The notes under the pieces were generated by a model, which worked only from the letters and a program-made list of their open reading frames with translations, made no database searches and had not been told where the DNA came from. Shown here piece after piece: positions 13,333-26,453 of a stretch of DNA of 64,000 bases (positions are counted from its first letter, which is position 1; every line of letters starts with the position of its first letter). The stretch is from Setoptus koraiensis. Lineage: Eukaryota > Arthropoda. Both the position numbers and the translations under genes were made by a program. Location: the NCBI GenBank assembly GCA_048013815.1, contig CM106586.1, positions 13,144,001 through 13,208,000 of the forward strand, given 5' to 3'.

Positions 13333-13911
13333 CAATTTGTGAGGCTCGTTTTATTTTCGCGCTACCGGCGGCGTCCATGCCAATCCGCCAGACTTATGGG
13401 CTCACTCGTTGGCGCGGCTTGTTGGCGCGGCTTGTTGGCTCACCCGTTGGCGCGGCCTGTTGCCCGTCGCGAGTCGCCAGTCGCGACCTGTCCGGCTGAA
13501 TTATGATTCGTTCAGCTGTGATATAAATCACGCCGGTGCCTCTCTGAGCAGCTATGCGCTGTCGAGCGCACGCCAGATAAATACAATAATATTTTTTATT
13601 TGTATACATATTGTTCGCATAGACATGACTTGTAATGAAGACGCATCAATTAAGGGCGAGCACAGTTGCGGCACAGGTGATCAATTGTTGTTGATGGCCG
13701 CGGCACGCAAACGCATCGCACTGCAGCAACGTTACACAACAATCGCTTTGCAATTGCATAATTCACCAAGATGCCGCCGCCGCCATGTTAAACGCTCGCA
13801 TTGCGAGACAGGCTAATTAATCAGTGCCAGTGATCGCTGTCTGATTGATGACGCAAGACCCTGGGGCTGCCTGCCAGTACAATTGCAAGCGCTGCCTATT
13901 GCATAACGCTA

Positions 13912-13913
13912 AC

Positions 13914-13947
<34 letters not shown>

Positions 13948-13957
13948 GTAATAATAA
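13912..13957. repeat. (AAT)n tract
   Basis: About 15 AAT units. Confidence 0.95.
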
Positions 13958-15393
13958 CGCTGATATGGCAAACGGTTGGCCGGCAACAGTCGCCATTGGC
14001 ACTGAATTGGCGATTAATTGTTGGCGCTGCCGCAACGGCCACTGAGAGCAACAATAAGCAACGTCACTGCCGGAGTGACGTCGAATCAAAAGTCGATCCC
14101 TCGAACGCGAACAATTCGAGCGAACAGACACACCGGCGTTAGGCAACTCGGCAAACAAATAAATGAATGCCAACTGCTCAACGAGAAATAATAAGCCACC
14201 GAAAGGTCACTTGTTGCTGTCGGCTGTCGTTTGCTGTTGCTCGTTGTTGTTGGTTGTTGTTGGTTGCTGTTGTTGCTGGTTGTTGCCGTTCGCTGAGCAC
14301 GACAACGCGCAGCAGCCGTATAATTAAATGAAACAAATCAAATGCGTCTGAACGCATCGGCGATAGTCTAGTTAGCGCTCGTTACATAATATGCGCATTA
14401 TTATTATTATCAGTATTATGCTGCGCACAGGTAACAGGTGCGTTCTGTTTGCATGGCCACAAAATCACTGTTGGCCGGGTATGTTTTAAATCATGGTTAG
14501 CGGGCTGTATCGTGTGTGTATTTGTTGATTGGCCCTGTCGTGCGCGAACACACACACAAAAAGAACACAAACAAACAAGCTCGAAATGAAACAATTATTA
14601 CCTTCGACTGACTGATCGCATCACATTGAATTATTAGCTGCGAATTATCGTTATCACTATTCGTTCTTTCCGGCAAATGCCAACACTGACGCTGTTGGCG
14701 CGCCAACAATCAGTCATTCTGTTGCTGTTTGCATTGTTGTTAATTGTGGCCATTGTTTGTCGTCGTCTCGCAATTGTTGCCTGTTGCTGTTGACGTGACG
14801 TCGTTGCTGTCGTTGCTGTTGTTGGCGTCGCTGCTGGGGCGCTCGGCGTGCGAATCCTTTAAAAGCAGCCCATAAATTGCCCATCTGTCTGCCGGCCGAC
14901 AAACAAAGCGACAAACAAAGCGGATAAAAGAAAGCGAGTTCGCTGGCGAGCTGACTGGCTGACTTTTCTTCGCCGGATCGCTGCTCGCCGGGTTGCATTA
15001 TAGGCTAATGTTAATCTGTGGTAATTGTTGTCAGACGATTATTGCAGAACAATTGAATTGAATAGATTCCAATTGAATTGAACTGCGCAATAATTCCATG
15101 GCGTGCCATTCTTTTCTATAAGCCACTCATACCTGTACAGTACATATAATGGCTCGCTAACTCGCTGACTGCAATGCCGAGCCGTCGTCTAATTGATGGC
15201 TTGCCTATTGCGCAACCCTTAATGAATAGCAAACAATGCATGTGTGCGCCTTATCATACAGGCAAGCACCTGTTGTGTTTTGAGCTCACGTTGTGGCCAC
15301 CAGTTTACTCCAGCTGACCCTATACTGGCTAATTGGATTTGGCCGGCTTCAATCGACAATTTTGCTCGCTTTCATTGGGCAGACAACAGGTTG

Positions 15394-15470
15394 CAAACAA
15401 CGACAACAGCAACAACGACAACAGCAACAACGACAGCAACAGCAACAACAACAGCAACGCCAACGCGGCC
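15394..15470. repeat. CAACGACAACAG tract
   Basis: Triplet-type repeat immediately upstream of a TATAAAA word at 15471. Confidence 0.85.
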
Positions 15471-16051
15471 TATAAAACGAAAGTGTCACTACAAAATCCA
15501 ACACTCGCTGTGTCGTTTGTGTCGCCCATTATAGCCCATTACGGCCCATTATAGAGGCAACAACTATCGCGACAACAACAACAATGACTGACGCAATACG
15601 ACAACAGCAACCACTGACGCACTAATTTCACTAGCAACAATGCACGCCGTCACATATAGGCACTCATGCCATCAGCGGGCACGCGAGCACGATCTCGCCG
15701 ACAATGGTATGATCTGGCTCACCTGTGCGCAACAACGACACCAATACAGAGACAACTTTGGCCAGTTGTTGTTGCCGTCGTTGCCGTTGTTGCTGTAGTT
15801 GTCGTTGTTGGCCAGTCATTGTTGTCGCTGTTGTTGGCCAGTTGCTGTTGTTGGCCAGTTGCTGTTGCGGGCCAACGGCTGGCACAACAACGGCCGCTGG
15901 TAACAGGTAAAGACGCACGACGCCGATCAACGATTCTCTCGGACAATCAGACAAACTGACCACAACTACAATGGCCGCCACTTGGTGAGAGTTCACCTGT
16001 CACGAATGGCATGCGTGCGAGTAACATTGGCAGCGTCACACAAAGCGCACA

Positions 16052-16086
<35 letters not shown>

Positions 16087-16617
16087 ACGACAACGACAAC
16101 GGCAACAACGACAAGTGCTTGTCAACAACTGTCTGTCACCTGTCGACACACGCTGACAAGCAGTGTCAGTGGACGGGCACACAAGGCAAAACAAAGCGGC
16201 CAATTAAACGGATAAATTGTCACTGATGCAATCGTTTTGTTTATGTTTGTCATGCAAGTTATACAATGTGTGTGCAACTGTGATTGCAACAACTAGCAAA
16301 CAATTCAAACTATTCAATGACAACACACAAACACCGAGCTCTGCCAAGCATCGAGCGGCTCACCTGTGCGCGCCGAGGCCAGTATGCAAATTTTATGCAA
16401 ATGCTGCCTGTGTAGCATTTGCTCTTTGTTGGCCGATTTGTTGCAGCCAACAAAGAGCTGCAACAAATCGATGAATGATGCCAGATATGGCAACGTTTTG
16501 CAATATGTGCTGCTTGGCAATATTGAACGATGTGAACTACTAATGAATATGATCATAAATGATAGAACAGGGCCAATTAATAGCGATGAGCCGGCCGGAC
16601 TCGAGCTGTTTGCGCGG

Positions 16618-16676
16618 TTGTTGTTGTTGTTGTGCTGTTGTTGTTGCTGTTGCTGTTGCTGTTGCTGTTGCGCGGT
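16618..16676. repeat. TTG/CTG triplet tract
   Basis: (TTG)n changing into (TTGCTG)n. Confidence 0.9.
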
Positions 16677-17405
16677 TGTTGAGCTGGCACGAAACAGAGC
16701 GAGTCGACTTTTATCGCGTGCACGATTTAATTAGCACCACTAACTATATTATTTATCCATTTGTTATTGTTTGCTGCGCCACCGACAGGTGAGCTGCGGT
16801 GCATTGCGCAAGCGGCCAGTGAACTGGCAAAAGCTGCTTTTTTCGCTTTCGCGCTTTTATCATTTTACCAGTTTGTTGTCGTTGTCAGGTCTCAGGTAGC
16901 CGGTGCTAGCCGTGCTTTGGATCGAGTTGCTCATTGCGAGAGGCCAACTGTTGGCCAGATACGCACATGGGATCAGCGGCGAGCCGTATCATGCGAGCCG
17001 CGTATGCGAGATCATTAGGCGCATGAGAGCAACGACAGCAGCAAATGGATTGCAATCAAATATCAAAATTGTGGCAAAACGGCAATTGCTGGAAATAATA
17101 GAAAAGAACAGAGAGCGCCAATGGGCAACGAACGGACGGAATTTGCAATTTGCAATTGGAAATAAAACAAAACACTTGTGGCGTCTCTGATTTCAGCTCG
17201 CCGGCCGCCACTAACGCCACCGGCCGGCCGCCACTAACGCCACTGGCCGGCAACACGGCGGCAACGGGCGGCGCTGGTGGCCTAACCTAGATCTTATCTA
17301 ATTAGATTAATGGCGGCCGGCGACCAACAGCAGCAGCGGCCAATAAAATAAAGGCTGTTGGCTCGAGCCGGTCGCAGCGATGAATTGATTGTTGCGAGCA
17401 GCAAC

Positions 17406-17465
17406 GAGCCAGCCAGCCAAAGAGGCAGCCAGCCAAAGAGGCAGCCAGCCAACAGAGGCAGCCAG
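17406..17465. repeat. AGCCAGCCAAAGAGGC tandem repeat
   Basis: Three to four copies of a 16-bp unit. Confidence 0.85.
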
Positions 17466-17783
17466 CGAAAAGAATTTAAAGAAAAGAATGCCCGATCCAA
17501 CAATAAATGCCAATTCTTTTTGGCTCATCGATTGCGTGTGCCATTGCGCTGAGTGGCTCGCAATGGCGAAATCAATTTGCGATAACGTCAGCCGATCGTG
17601 TTGGGCAGGCCGCCTACGTTACATTGTGGCCGGCGGTGGCCGGTTGAGGCCGACGCTTGTGGCTGCCAACCACAAACAACAACCACAAACAACAACCACA
17701 AACAACAACAATCGAGTGTTGATTTTATCTGCCCGGTGCGCCCTATCAACGGCACCGACGCCATCTGATTCACCTGTGATAAC

Positions 17784-17851
17784 AAATAAATATCCATCTT
17801 ATAAATAAATATCCATCTAATAAATAAATATCCATCTAATAAATAAATATG
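17784..17851. repeat. 19-bp tandem repeat
   Basis: Three full copies and one partial copy of AAATAAATATCCATCTWAT. Confidence 0.92.
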
Positions 17852-19245
17852 AGAGCGCGCTCAATTGATTTGGCGTCTTATCTGCGTCTCATCTCGTCTC
17901 GTCGTTATTCAACATTTGGCAGCAGCAGCAGCATTTTTTGCGCGCAACCGACACTAATCTCGTTAACCTTGCTAACTGTCTTTTGTTTGCCATTGATTTG
18001 CGCCGATTGCGTCATTGCTGTTGCTGTTGCTGTTGCCAGTGTTTTGCATATCATCATTTTGTTGCAATACATTGAAACAACACAAACGAAATATCAACAT
18101 TTACATATAACCCGGCTTGTTGCGCCACAAGTCAACCGCAACCACCGGCCACACATATCAACGGGCTGCAACAGGTGAACAGGCTAATCTCCCGCGCCGA
18201 TCTAATCTGCTTCTATATCTGCACCGCATCTATACCGCCGATGTGTTCGGGCCGGCCCGTCCGTTTGTTTGTTTGTTTGCGCTTATGCCCGCTTTGTATG
18301 ACGCAACATGAGCAACAATAAAACAAAACAGATAAATAGAAATAAAACAATATAAAATCGTTTCATCATGCCTTGTTTGTGTGTCGTGTGCGTATCATGC
18401 GCACATCATGAGCCCGACAACAATGATTGCAAACAATAATACAAACACACACACCATCAATAGACCAACGAGATCGCTAGATATATATTAGAGATATAGA
18501 TTGACCACACGCCGTGGTGGCCATTGATTTCGGCCACCAATCGGCACACAATGGCGCCCGAAATCAATGCCGCCGCCAGTGTCGACCTTTGCCCGGCCAC
18601 CAGTTGCCATCAGCTGATGGTCAGCCGATGGTCAGCCGGCGTTCGGTTGGCTCGCTCGGCTCGGCTCGGTTGGTTGGTGTGAGGCGCGCTTGTCAGTGAC
18701 TTGATTTATGATCTCATTTTTGTTTATCGCGCACACACTGTTTATTCCATTCATGCTGCCGTGCAAATTTAAAGTTGAATTCGAATTTGGATTTGAAAAT
18801 AAATTTAAATTTAAATTCGAATTTACATGCAACGACAAGGATGTTGGCGCGGTGATGCAACTTTGCAACAACAATGACTCATGCAATCGCTTGCTCGTTT
18901 AATCAACTTTTGCTGATGAACAAAACGCCGGCCAACAAACGATGCAACGCGGCGCGCACGTCACGAGACAAGTGGCAAGTGGTTTTAATTGGAAGCACGC
19001 GCTCATTGGTTGCGTGCTTGCTCGCCTTGCTGACCAGTGCCGCTCACCTGTGCTGCTTGCCCCGCTCACCTGTGCCGATTGCCATGGTTACCTGTGCCGT
19101 CTGACAACAATTGTGAGCAGTGCTTCTGACAGGCTATTTAGCAGGGCGACTTTCGCTCGAGTTCGGTTAGCACGCGCTAACTGAACGATGGCACGATGAT
19201 GATTACGCAATCAATCATCATTGGCTCGTCATCGCCGGCTCGTGC

Positions 19246-19533
19246 GCATTCGCACACACACACACACACTGCTCGTGATTGCACAAGCACTGAGCACCGA
19301 GCACCGAGCAAACGGGCGCCAACAGGTGAGGTGCGCATAAACAAACGCCAACGATTGCGCAAGCCGCCGACGATGCCCGTGAGGTTGCCCAGCAACCGTT
19401 GCTGTGATTGCCGATTGCGACCATTCACTGGCCACTGGTCATTGGTCGGCCGGTCAGCTGTTGATGCGACGAGGCTGTCGATGCAAATTGGCCAGCGGTC
19501 ACAATTAGGCAAAGTGTGTGTGTGTGTGTGTGT
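19246..19533. repeat. Paired (CA)n and (GT)n tracts
   Basis: CA repeats lie near 19,249-19,270 and GT repeats near 19,514-19,533, about 245 bp apart. They could pair as an inverted repeat if transcribed. Confidence 0.8.
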
Positions 19534-20386
19534 TGGTCAGTATCTCGTTTGTTCTCATGGCATGATCATACGTTCACCTGAGCTTGTCGTTCTCATCTTC
19601 ATGAGCGCCCAGCCGACAGCAAGTGCGCATCGCATGGCTTCGCGTGGCATCATGAGGCATACGGCACAGGTGAGCGGCTGGAGCGAACGAGGTGGCACTG
19701 CGCGCCAACAAGTGTGGCGAGCTCAACAAGAGCGGCCAGTGGACAACAACAATGCCCATGATGAGCAAAGTGATCATAACACGATAATGCGATAATTCAT
19801 AATTTTAGTGCCAACTGGGCACAATGCCAAGCGCAAATGGCGCCCGGCTAAAAAGGTATTGAGTTGGCAAATTAGAGCTCATCGGCTGTCGTATTGTTGC
19901 CCGGCTATCGATCTTGTTGTTGTCGAGGGTTGTTGCTGTCGCTGTTGTTGTTGCTGTTGTTGTTGTCGGATTTTGTTGTGCATTTAAATCGATTCGTTTG
20001 CCGCAATTGGCCGGCCGGCCGGCCATTTCATTTGAATGCTGAATGGCCCAAAGTGACTTACTTACGCATCATGACCAACAACAACAACAACAGCAACAGC
20101 GGCAACAACTCATACCGCTGCTAGCAGGCCCATCAACGACCGGCCAGAAACGTGACTAAACGTGACCATCGTGCCAGGCTCGCACAATGGCTCCGCAATC
20201 TCGGCACAGCCGGACAATGTCCATTCTGTCCGTTGTGGGCAGTGGCCGCTCGCGGCCAACAGCAACGCCGGTGAACGAAGAGTGCCCAATGAACAAATGA
20301 GTTTCTGCTGCCCAATGTTCCCATTGACCGAGCCGAGCCAACAGCCACCATTTCGGCCCATATTCACTATATATTCACTATATATC

Positions 20387-20420
20387 TTGCGCACACATAT
20401 ATAAATATATGTGTGCGCAA
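20387..20420. repeat. Perfect 34-bp palindrome
   Basis: The 16-base arm TTGCGCACACATATAT is followed by AA and then its exact inverse complement. It sits inside a TATATA-rich stretch (20,365-20,435). Confidence 0.95.
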
Positions 20421-21102
20421 TATATATATAAATATAAATGGCGCAACAAGTTCGCACAGGTGAGCTGATTGCGCTTGAAGCGATCGGCGTGGCGACAGCG
20501 CCGCTCGTCGGCACTTTGCATCGGCTGTCGTCGCTGCCGGGCCGGCTATGCAAAGTGCAAAACGATCTCGGCTTGCGCCAACTCGCATTGTAATCGCCGG
20601 CATTGCATTGGCCGGCCAGCCGATTGAAGCGATGATTGGCCGACAACGAGCGCTCATGATGATGATGTTGCAAACAGACAGACGGACAAACAATATCATC
20701 GAGTCCATCACTCATCCCGAGCAGCGTTGTCAGAGTGGCAGTTCGAAGCGGCGCATATCATTCGCTGGGCGGCCAGCCGGACGTTCGGACGCTCGGTGCG
20801 CACAGGTGAGCTGTTTGTTGGGACGTTGGGCCGTTCGAGCAAACAGTCGCATATTCGCACGCTCGGACAGTTCGACGTTCGCGGGCTCGAACGTTTGCGG
20901 GTTCGAACGCTCGACCGCATTGTGTTCGAAAGCGCACACTAGACTCGAGTGGCCGCTCAGAGCGCAATGCGAGGCCCAGCTTCGGGCGTGAGGGGCCGCT
21001 GCTGGTGCGAGGCACCGGCTCGAAAGTGGTGCACTGCTCGCTCACCTGGGCGAGCTGCGCGCAGTGCCACGCTCTGTGCAGAGCGCGCACAGAGCGCGGC
21101 GC

Positions 21103-21757
21103 ATGGCGCGAAGGGAGCCTCGTTTGTCGGTTGCTTGCCGGTTGTTTGTTGGTTGGCCGGCCGGCCGATCCCACCAGCCAACCGGCCGCTCGTCTGGTGC
21201 TCCGGCCACAAGATGTGCAGCTCGCAGCGAGATATCCCGAGATAGCCCGACAGCGCAAGTGGAGACTGTTCGCGGATTGCGAGCGCCTTGTCCGGCCCGA
21301 CGAACGGCAAAGTCGAGCAACAACTCAATAGACGAACAGAGACAGAGAGAGAGAGAGAGGGCCAATCAATCGTTGCGATTGATCGCGCCATCGAGACAAA
21401 ACAAACAATCAATTAACGATCGTGCCTGCGACTGGCGACTCGCCGATGCAAATGCCCGCTCGCAAACGGCGACGCCAATGACGCAAGCGACGCCAATGAC
21501 GCAAACGATGCCAATGATGCAAATGACGCCGATAACACCAATGGCGGCCAACGGCGGCCAATGTGCAGCCTCGTCGAGTTATTGTTTTGCCAGTGGTAAG
21601 TAAATTGAAATTGCTTGTTGGTTGTTGAAAAAGTTTGTTCGTTGCAGCTCATTATTGCCGGCCGCTGGCCCATACCACTCAACTGTTGACCACCACAACA
21701 ACCGGTCAGCAACGACCGCGCAACAACCGACCGACCAGCCAGCAAGCAATTTTGTGA
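21103..21757 (+). CDS. Weak candidate gene with a 52-bp intron, function unknown
   Basis: The reading frame join(21103..21595, 21648..21757) would encode 200 aa. In support, the donor (AGTG then GTAAGT) and acceptor (TTCGTTGCAG) are canonical, the intron is 52 bp, and the frame stays open across the junction to a TGA at 21757. Against it, the first 100 residues are Arg/Ala-rich with no domain, and the frame crosses a Met/Thr/Pro tandem repeat (about 21469-21545). I recognise no family. It may be chance splice signals in GC-rich DNA. Confidence 0.2.
21469..21545. repeat. Degenerate 18-bp tandem repeat
   Basis: Four copies of a unit like ACGCCAATGACGCAAGCG; in one frame it reads TPMTQA-like repeats. 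Confidence 0.85.
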
Positions 21758-24070
21758 GGCAAGCAAAGTTACGTAATTGATGAAGATTTCGTCAGCGTTA
21801 ATTCAACGCACTGCAGTGCAGCGTTTTTGAATTTTGAACACATGACGCAAAACTCAAACTACAATTGGCATGCCAATTGCCGGCCCAGTTCGACAGCGAC
21901 ACAAGTGGGAACGTTGCCCAAACTGGATCATACAATACAATGCAAACTCGGTCTTGATCGCTCGTATGCAAACTCGTATGCATCGCATATTATACTGGAC
22001 GGCGACCAAAGACAAGACTCGTCCATTATCAAAAGGGCTCTTGATACAATTGACTCGAACAACAAGCATCGAAAATAACAATAATACTAATAATAATAAT
22101 AGTAAAATGAAAAGATTCCCTTTGTTGTTACGTAATAACTTTGCATAAACAACAACAACAACAACAATCCCACATGTGTTTGCAAAAGCCGCTAATATAT
22201 GCATAATTAGTCATGCTCTTGTTTGTTGTTCTGGCCGCTCGCCAGTCTGGGTCTGGGCTATTGTTGGCCTGTGTTGCAGGGTCTGGCTGAATGTCCGGCC
22301 AGAAAATAGAAACAAATTTGCTGCAAAGTTGCGCAAAAGTTCACTGAGAAAAATAAAGCGAGAGAGAATTATTGTAATGAATTTAAAAGAAATGAAATGA
22401 AATAATGATAATTCGAATAATGAAAATAATAACGCTGTTGCTGTTGTTGCAAATTTTAAATTTCTACTTGTTATTATTATCACTATTATTGTTATTATTT
22501 AATGCACGCATTGCCAATCACGGCCAGAGAGCCCAGCCTAAAAATTGACCAAATCACTGTTGTTGTTGCTGGCGCTGCCGGACTGGCAGCCATTAGACTG
22601 TTCCGACGATGCCGATGCGTTCGGTTCGGCTCGGCTCGGCTCGGTCTGCCGGAGGAACAATGGACACTAACAACTGCAATAAAACAACGAGAGCACGAAC
22701 GAGAATAACTTGGGCCGACTCACTCGATCGAAATCAACAGGTTCTCGGCAGCCAGCCGGTCGCATCATGAGCCGGCCAAGGTAACAATTAACAAATCTCA
22801 CAAATCTCACCGGCCAAACGAGCCGAGTAGTTATATATAAAAGGGGCTTCAGGTTGTCTGGCCGGCGAGAATGTGCTGCGTGGTCGAATTGAATAACAAT
22901 TGAACTGGAACAAACGCGCAAACAAAAACATTGTCGAGATCATCATTAATTATAATCATTAATTATCATCGCGCACACAAATAATATCAAAATTAATAAT
23001 ATCTCACACTTGTTGCGCCTACTTCACTTCCGTGGATCACACGTCTGCTTCTATTTAGAACACACTACTTATCGGAGCAGTCGCTCGCCAGATAAACACT
23101 TGCGCTGATGACTTGTCATTGTTGCGCTCACAAACACTGTTGTAATAGGCAGTGATCGGCAACAGGTGATTACAAACACACCTAATGCAGGCATTATGTT
23201 TTTAGACAAGCCGTTTACACAAGACGACGGGATCGAGTTACTGTTGTGCAAACGCTGGCACCTCTAACAACAACTCTCAACTCTCGCGCTAACTCTGACA
23301 CCAATCGCTTTTATCAGAGAGACAAATCTCATTATTAATTTGTCGGTAATCATCTCATTATTATCATGCGATATTATATTTCACAGAGACTATGTGTGTA
23401 AAATCAATTATTCGTTACACACACACTTGTCTATGATTAGATATGATTTAGAGTCAGCTGTTGATCAGCTCGCAATCATCGACAATCACAAGCGCCAAAA
23501 TATAGGCGCATTTCATGTGAATTGTGATGTGATATTGTGTGAGGATTATAAGCAGAGATAGACAATGTTTACACCGATTCTATCGTTGTCTATAGCTAAT
23601 GCTCAATCGCACAGCGTGCTGATTATCGCGTCATTATTATGTAATTGCATGTAGCGTATTGTGTAACGACACTCACCTGCATACAGTGTTTGCTGGTTGT
23701 TGGGGCCCTTGCTGCTGTTTGAATGTCAATTGGTCGATTGATGTCGAATCACAAACAATAGTTGTTGCGTAATGTGGTCTGTTTGAGGCTTGTTTGATGC
23801 AAACATGTAGACGCTTAACGGTTAACTGTGCTTCTTCGGGCTGATGCAAACAGAGAATCTTGTTCAAGGTCCCCCCCAAGTATCTCCAATTAACAGCGGC
23901 TCACTGAACTGCCTGACAAATAACATGCACGATATAGATATAAATTCATGATAGGCGGCGTGTTGATTAGGTTTGTGTTGAGGTAAATTGTAGCGATTTG
24001 CGGTGATAGTTTGCCTACGATGGAACACTGATGATGCTTTTAATGTGTCAACTATTGGCGCACTTGAACT

Positions 24071-24153
24071 GTTGTTGTTGTTGTTGTTGTGGTTGTTATT
24101 GGTGTTGTTGTCGTTGTTGTTGTTGTCGGTGTTGTTGTTGTTGTTGTTGTTGT
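24071..24153. repeat. GTT triplet tract
   Basis: TTG-rich repeat with GGT and CGG interruptions. Confidence 0.9.
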
Positions 24154-24529
24154 GTGTTGCTTACCAATTGCATTGTCAGCAATAGACAACAGAAAATAGA
24201 CACAGGCACGCAAAACACGCTTAATGACCGACAACTTCAATTGATTGGTGGTTGACGTTCAACGCGTTCGCTATTCGCATGTGATTAGATAAGATATAAA
24301 ATGCAAACAAGTCTCAATAGTGGTAACAGTTGCAGAGAAGCCAATGCAAACAAAATACGGCCACCACATCAGTTATTATCATTCACTGCTATTTATACCC
24401 GCTGCTAGTTGTGTCTATAATATCTCTATAAAATGTGTCGAATTACAATGCTTGTGCGTGGATTAAAATTAATAATAATTTACAATCTATTTCTCTCTGT
24501 GCGTACGTTTGTATGTGTTCACAACTATC

Positions 24530-24572
24530 TCCACAAACATATCGACAAACATATCGACAAACATATCCACTT
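24530..24572. repeat. ACAAACATATCG tandem repeat
   Basis: Three copies of a 12-bp unit. Confidence 0.9.
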
Positions 24573-25060
24573 GTCTTATCCATTCAACTGTTCCCGCTAC
24601 TCTGTGTGATTGTAGCATTGGCTCTGCAGCGACGATCAGCGCAACCCTGGAAACAAATCGCCAGCAAAATTATATTGTTGATTTTCACCTGTTGCGCATG
24701 CGTGCTAGCTCAGGTGAGGGTGGACTTGACTCGGGCTTGACTGTCAATGAGTGAGCGAATGCACTTGTTGTTTTCCACAGGTGAAGCTGCCTGACAACAA
24801 GCACCAAAGTCACAAGGAACAAGGAACAAGCAAACAAACAATTCTTCGAAACGCGCCAACACTGACGACAACACTGACACAAATTGTCTGCCTTGCTGCT
24901 CTGTTGTCTGTTCCAGGCGACAGGTCGCATTCTTTTGACCGCTGATTGTCTCGCCGATCGCTGCCGATTGTTGCGACAATCCTCTTTTGCAGTGCTGGCC
25001 CAAAGCAAGGCCAAGGGCATTTGACTTGATTCCATCGGAACCAAAATCGACAGTCGCCAA

Positions 25061-26453
25061 CACTGATGGCCGCCTCATACCCGACAAGCTATGTCAGCCA
25101 CCAATCTGTGGCATCAGTTTCATATAAGGCATACAACAATCATACATCAAGTCATACATCAATCATGATATGTTCTCAAACACAAGTTGGTGTAAAAAAG
25201 TCGCTAGACATTGGGACAGACTCACTTGTAAAACAACACACAAATTTTGATCAAGAGTCTGACACAAAAAAATGACAATGACATTTATTGAAAACAATCA
25301 TAAATTAATCAGTTGTTAAACCTGTAACAATCGTACGCCAGGTTCATCACCTATATGTCATCATTGTGACTATTTGTGACTAGTTGTCGTCGTTTCTATG
25401 TAACACAAACGTTACTTTTTCGTTGTTTTAGTCATTCTCTTTTCATCATTATTTCTTTTTCAACTTGTTTTCGTTGCTGGTCCACGCTATAGTAGCAAAG
25501 GCGATCACTATCACCTAGACCGCAGTCATCCAATGTGACAATTGTAAACATGTCCAAATCCATATTTCATTTGCAACACAGTACCAAGCAAATGCTCATT
25601 GCCACTACATAACCATTTGTCTCATCAAACATTATTTGTTGTTTGTCCTTAGTCGATTGGGTGATTTGTTGATTGTGTGGTTGCCAATGACAAATTTCAT
25701 TCACAATGCTGATGTAACATTAACACGTTTCCTACACGACAATAACCTTGAAACTCACCTTCTCTGGCGAGTTTCAGACCCAAAGTTTGCAAAATATTTC
25801 AATCAATTACGATGTGATGGTTTGTTGGTGACAGTCCATACACAAAACACAACAAGAAGAAACGAAAAGATTAACGCGGTTGCAACTTGCATCCAGGTAA
25901 CTTACACTTTCTATCATTCTGTTCAAGCAGTATCTGAGGCTTCGATTGGCCCAGTGTTGAGATGTGTCCAGAACAGTTGTACTTTGTTGTTGATCGCTAA
26001 CGTCAGCAACAGCATGCCGATCAACTAGATAATAGTAATTGGGCAATTGTTTGTTTGTAATCTTGATTGAAAAATGACTAATTGTTCGTAATGAAATAAG
26101 CCTGTTGAGCATCAGTGTGCTTGTGAGCAAAATAACATTCTTATCGACGTTAGTAACATCTTAATCATCACCGATAACCACAATGGCAATAGATCCGATC
26201 GCCTATCTAGATCAACCAATTTCACGTCTTGTTCATCATGTACTATGGCGCTTGGTGTTTATCATCATACTCTCGGCTCACCATTGTTGGGATGCTCTCA
26301 ATCATCAACAAATATTTTGTGCGAAGTATGCATCGACGACCATGAGAACAATGAGAAAAGCAATTCGTATGTGATCTAAATCAATGAACTAATAATAAAA
26401 ACAAAATCAATTTGGTCTATCTAAGTCAGAACCACTCAATTGGTAGTATCATC
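25061..26453. other. Unresolved stretch with several protein-like open frames
   Basis: I cannot settle a gene here. Plus strand: an ATG frame at 25066-25275 (69 aa); a frame 25654-25898 bounded by an acceptor-like GTCCTTAG and a donor-like CAG/GTAACT; and an open frame ending in TAA at 26379 with a Cys-x2-Cys pair, whose acceptors near 26,107 and 26,119 would be in phase with that donor. Minus strand: a 43-codon ATG frame at 25432-25563. None resembles a family I know. The two plus-strand pieces could be exons of one gene just upstream of the 26,454 gene. Confidence 0.3.

Larger units (their letters stand above)
12641..21060. other. Gene-poor flank, segment 3
   Basis: No recognisable gene. 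It holds many short tandem repeats, AAT and CAA tracts, GGCCGGCC runs (for example 17,218 and 20,000) and scattered CAGGTGAG/CTCACCTG words. TATA-like words near 15,471 and 18,350 lack an initiator at a suitable distance. Open frames up to about 200 aa on both strands at 19.2-20.7 kb overlap each other, change composition along their length and show no domain, so I do not call them. Confidence 0.55.
21760..25060. other. Gene-poor flank, segment 4
   Basis: Nothing recognisable as a gene. TTRCGYAA words lie at 21769, 22128, 22329 and 23765. A TATATAAAA word lies at about 22834. At 24295 a TATAAA is followed 33 bases later by an ACAGTT initiator-like word, a weak core promoter candidate with no clear gene downstream. 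CA/T-rich sequence dominates 22,900-24,500. Confidence 0.5.

Noticed and set aside
20547-21258. Overlapping 150-200-aa frames on both strands at 20.5-21.3 kb
   Set aside because: They arise from TTCGAA-rich and GC-rich sequence with few stops; frames overlap on both strands and composition is Arg/Ser/Ala-heavy.
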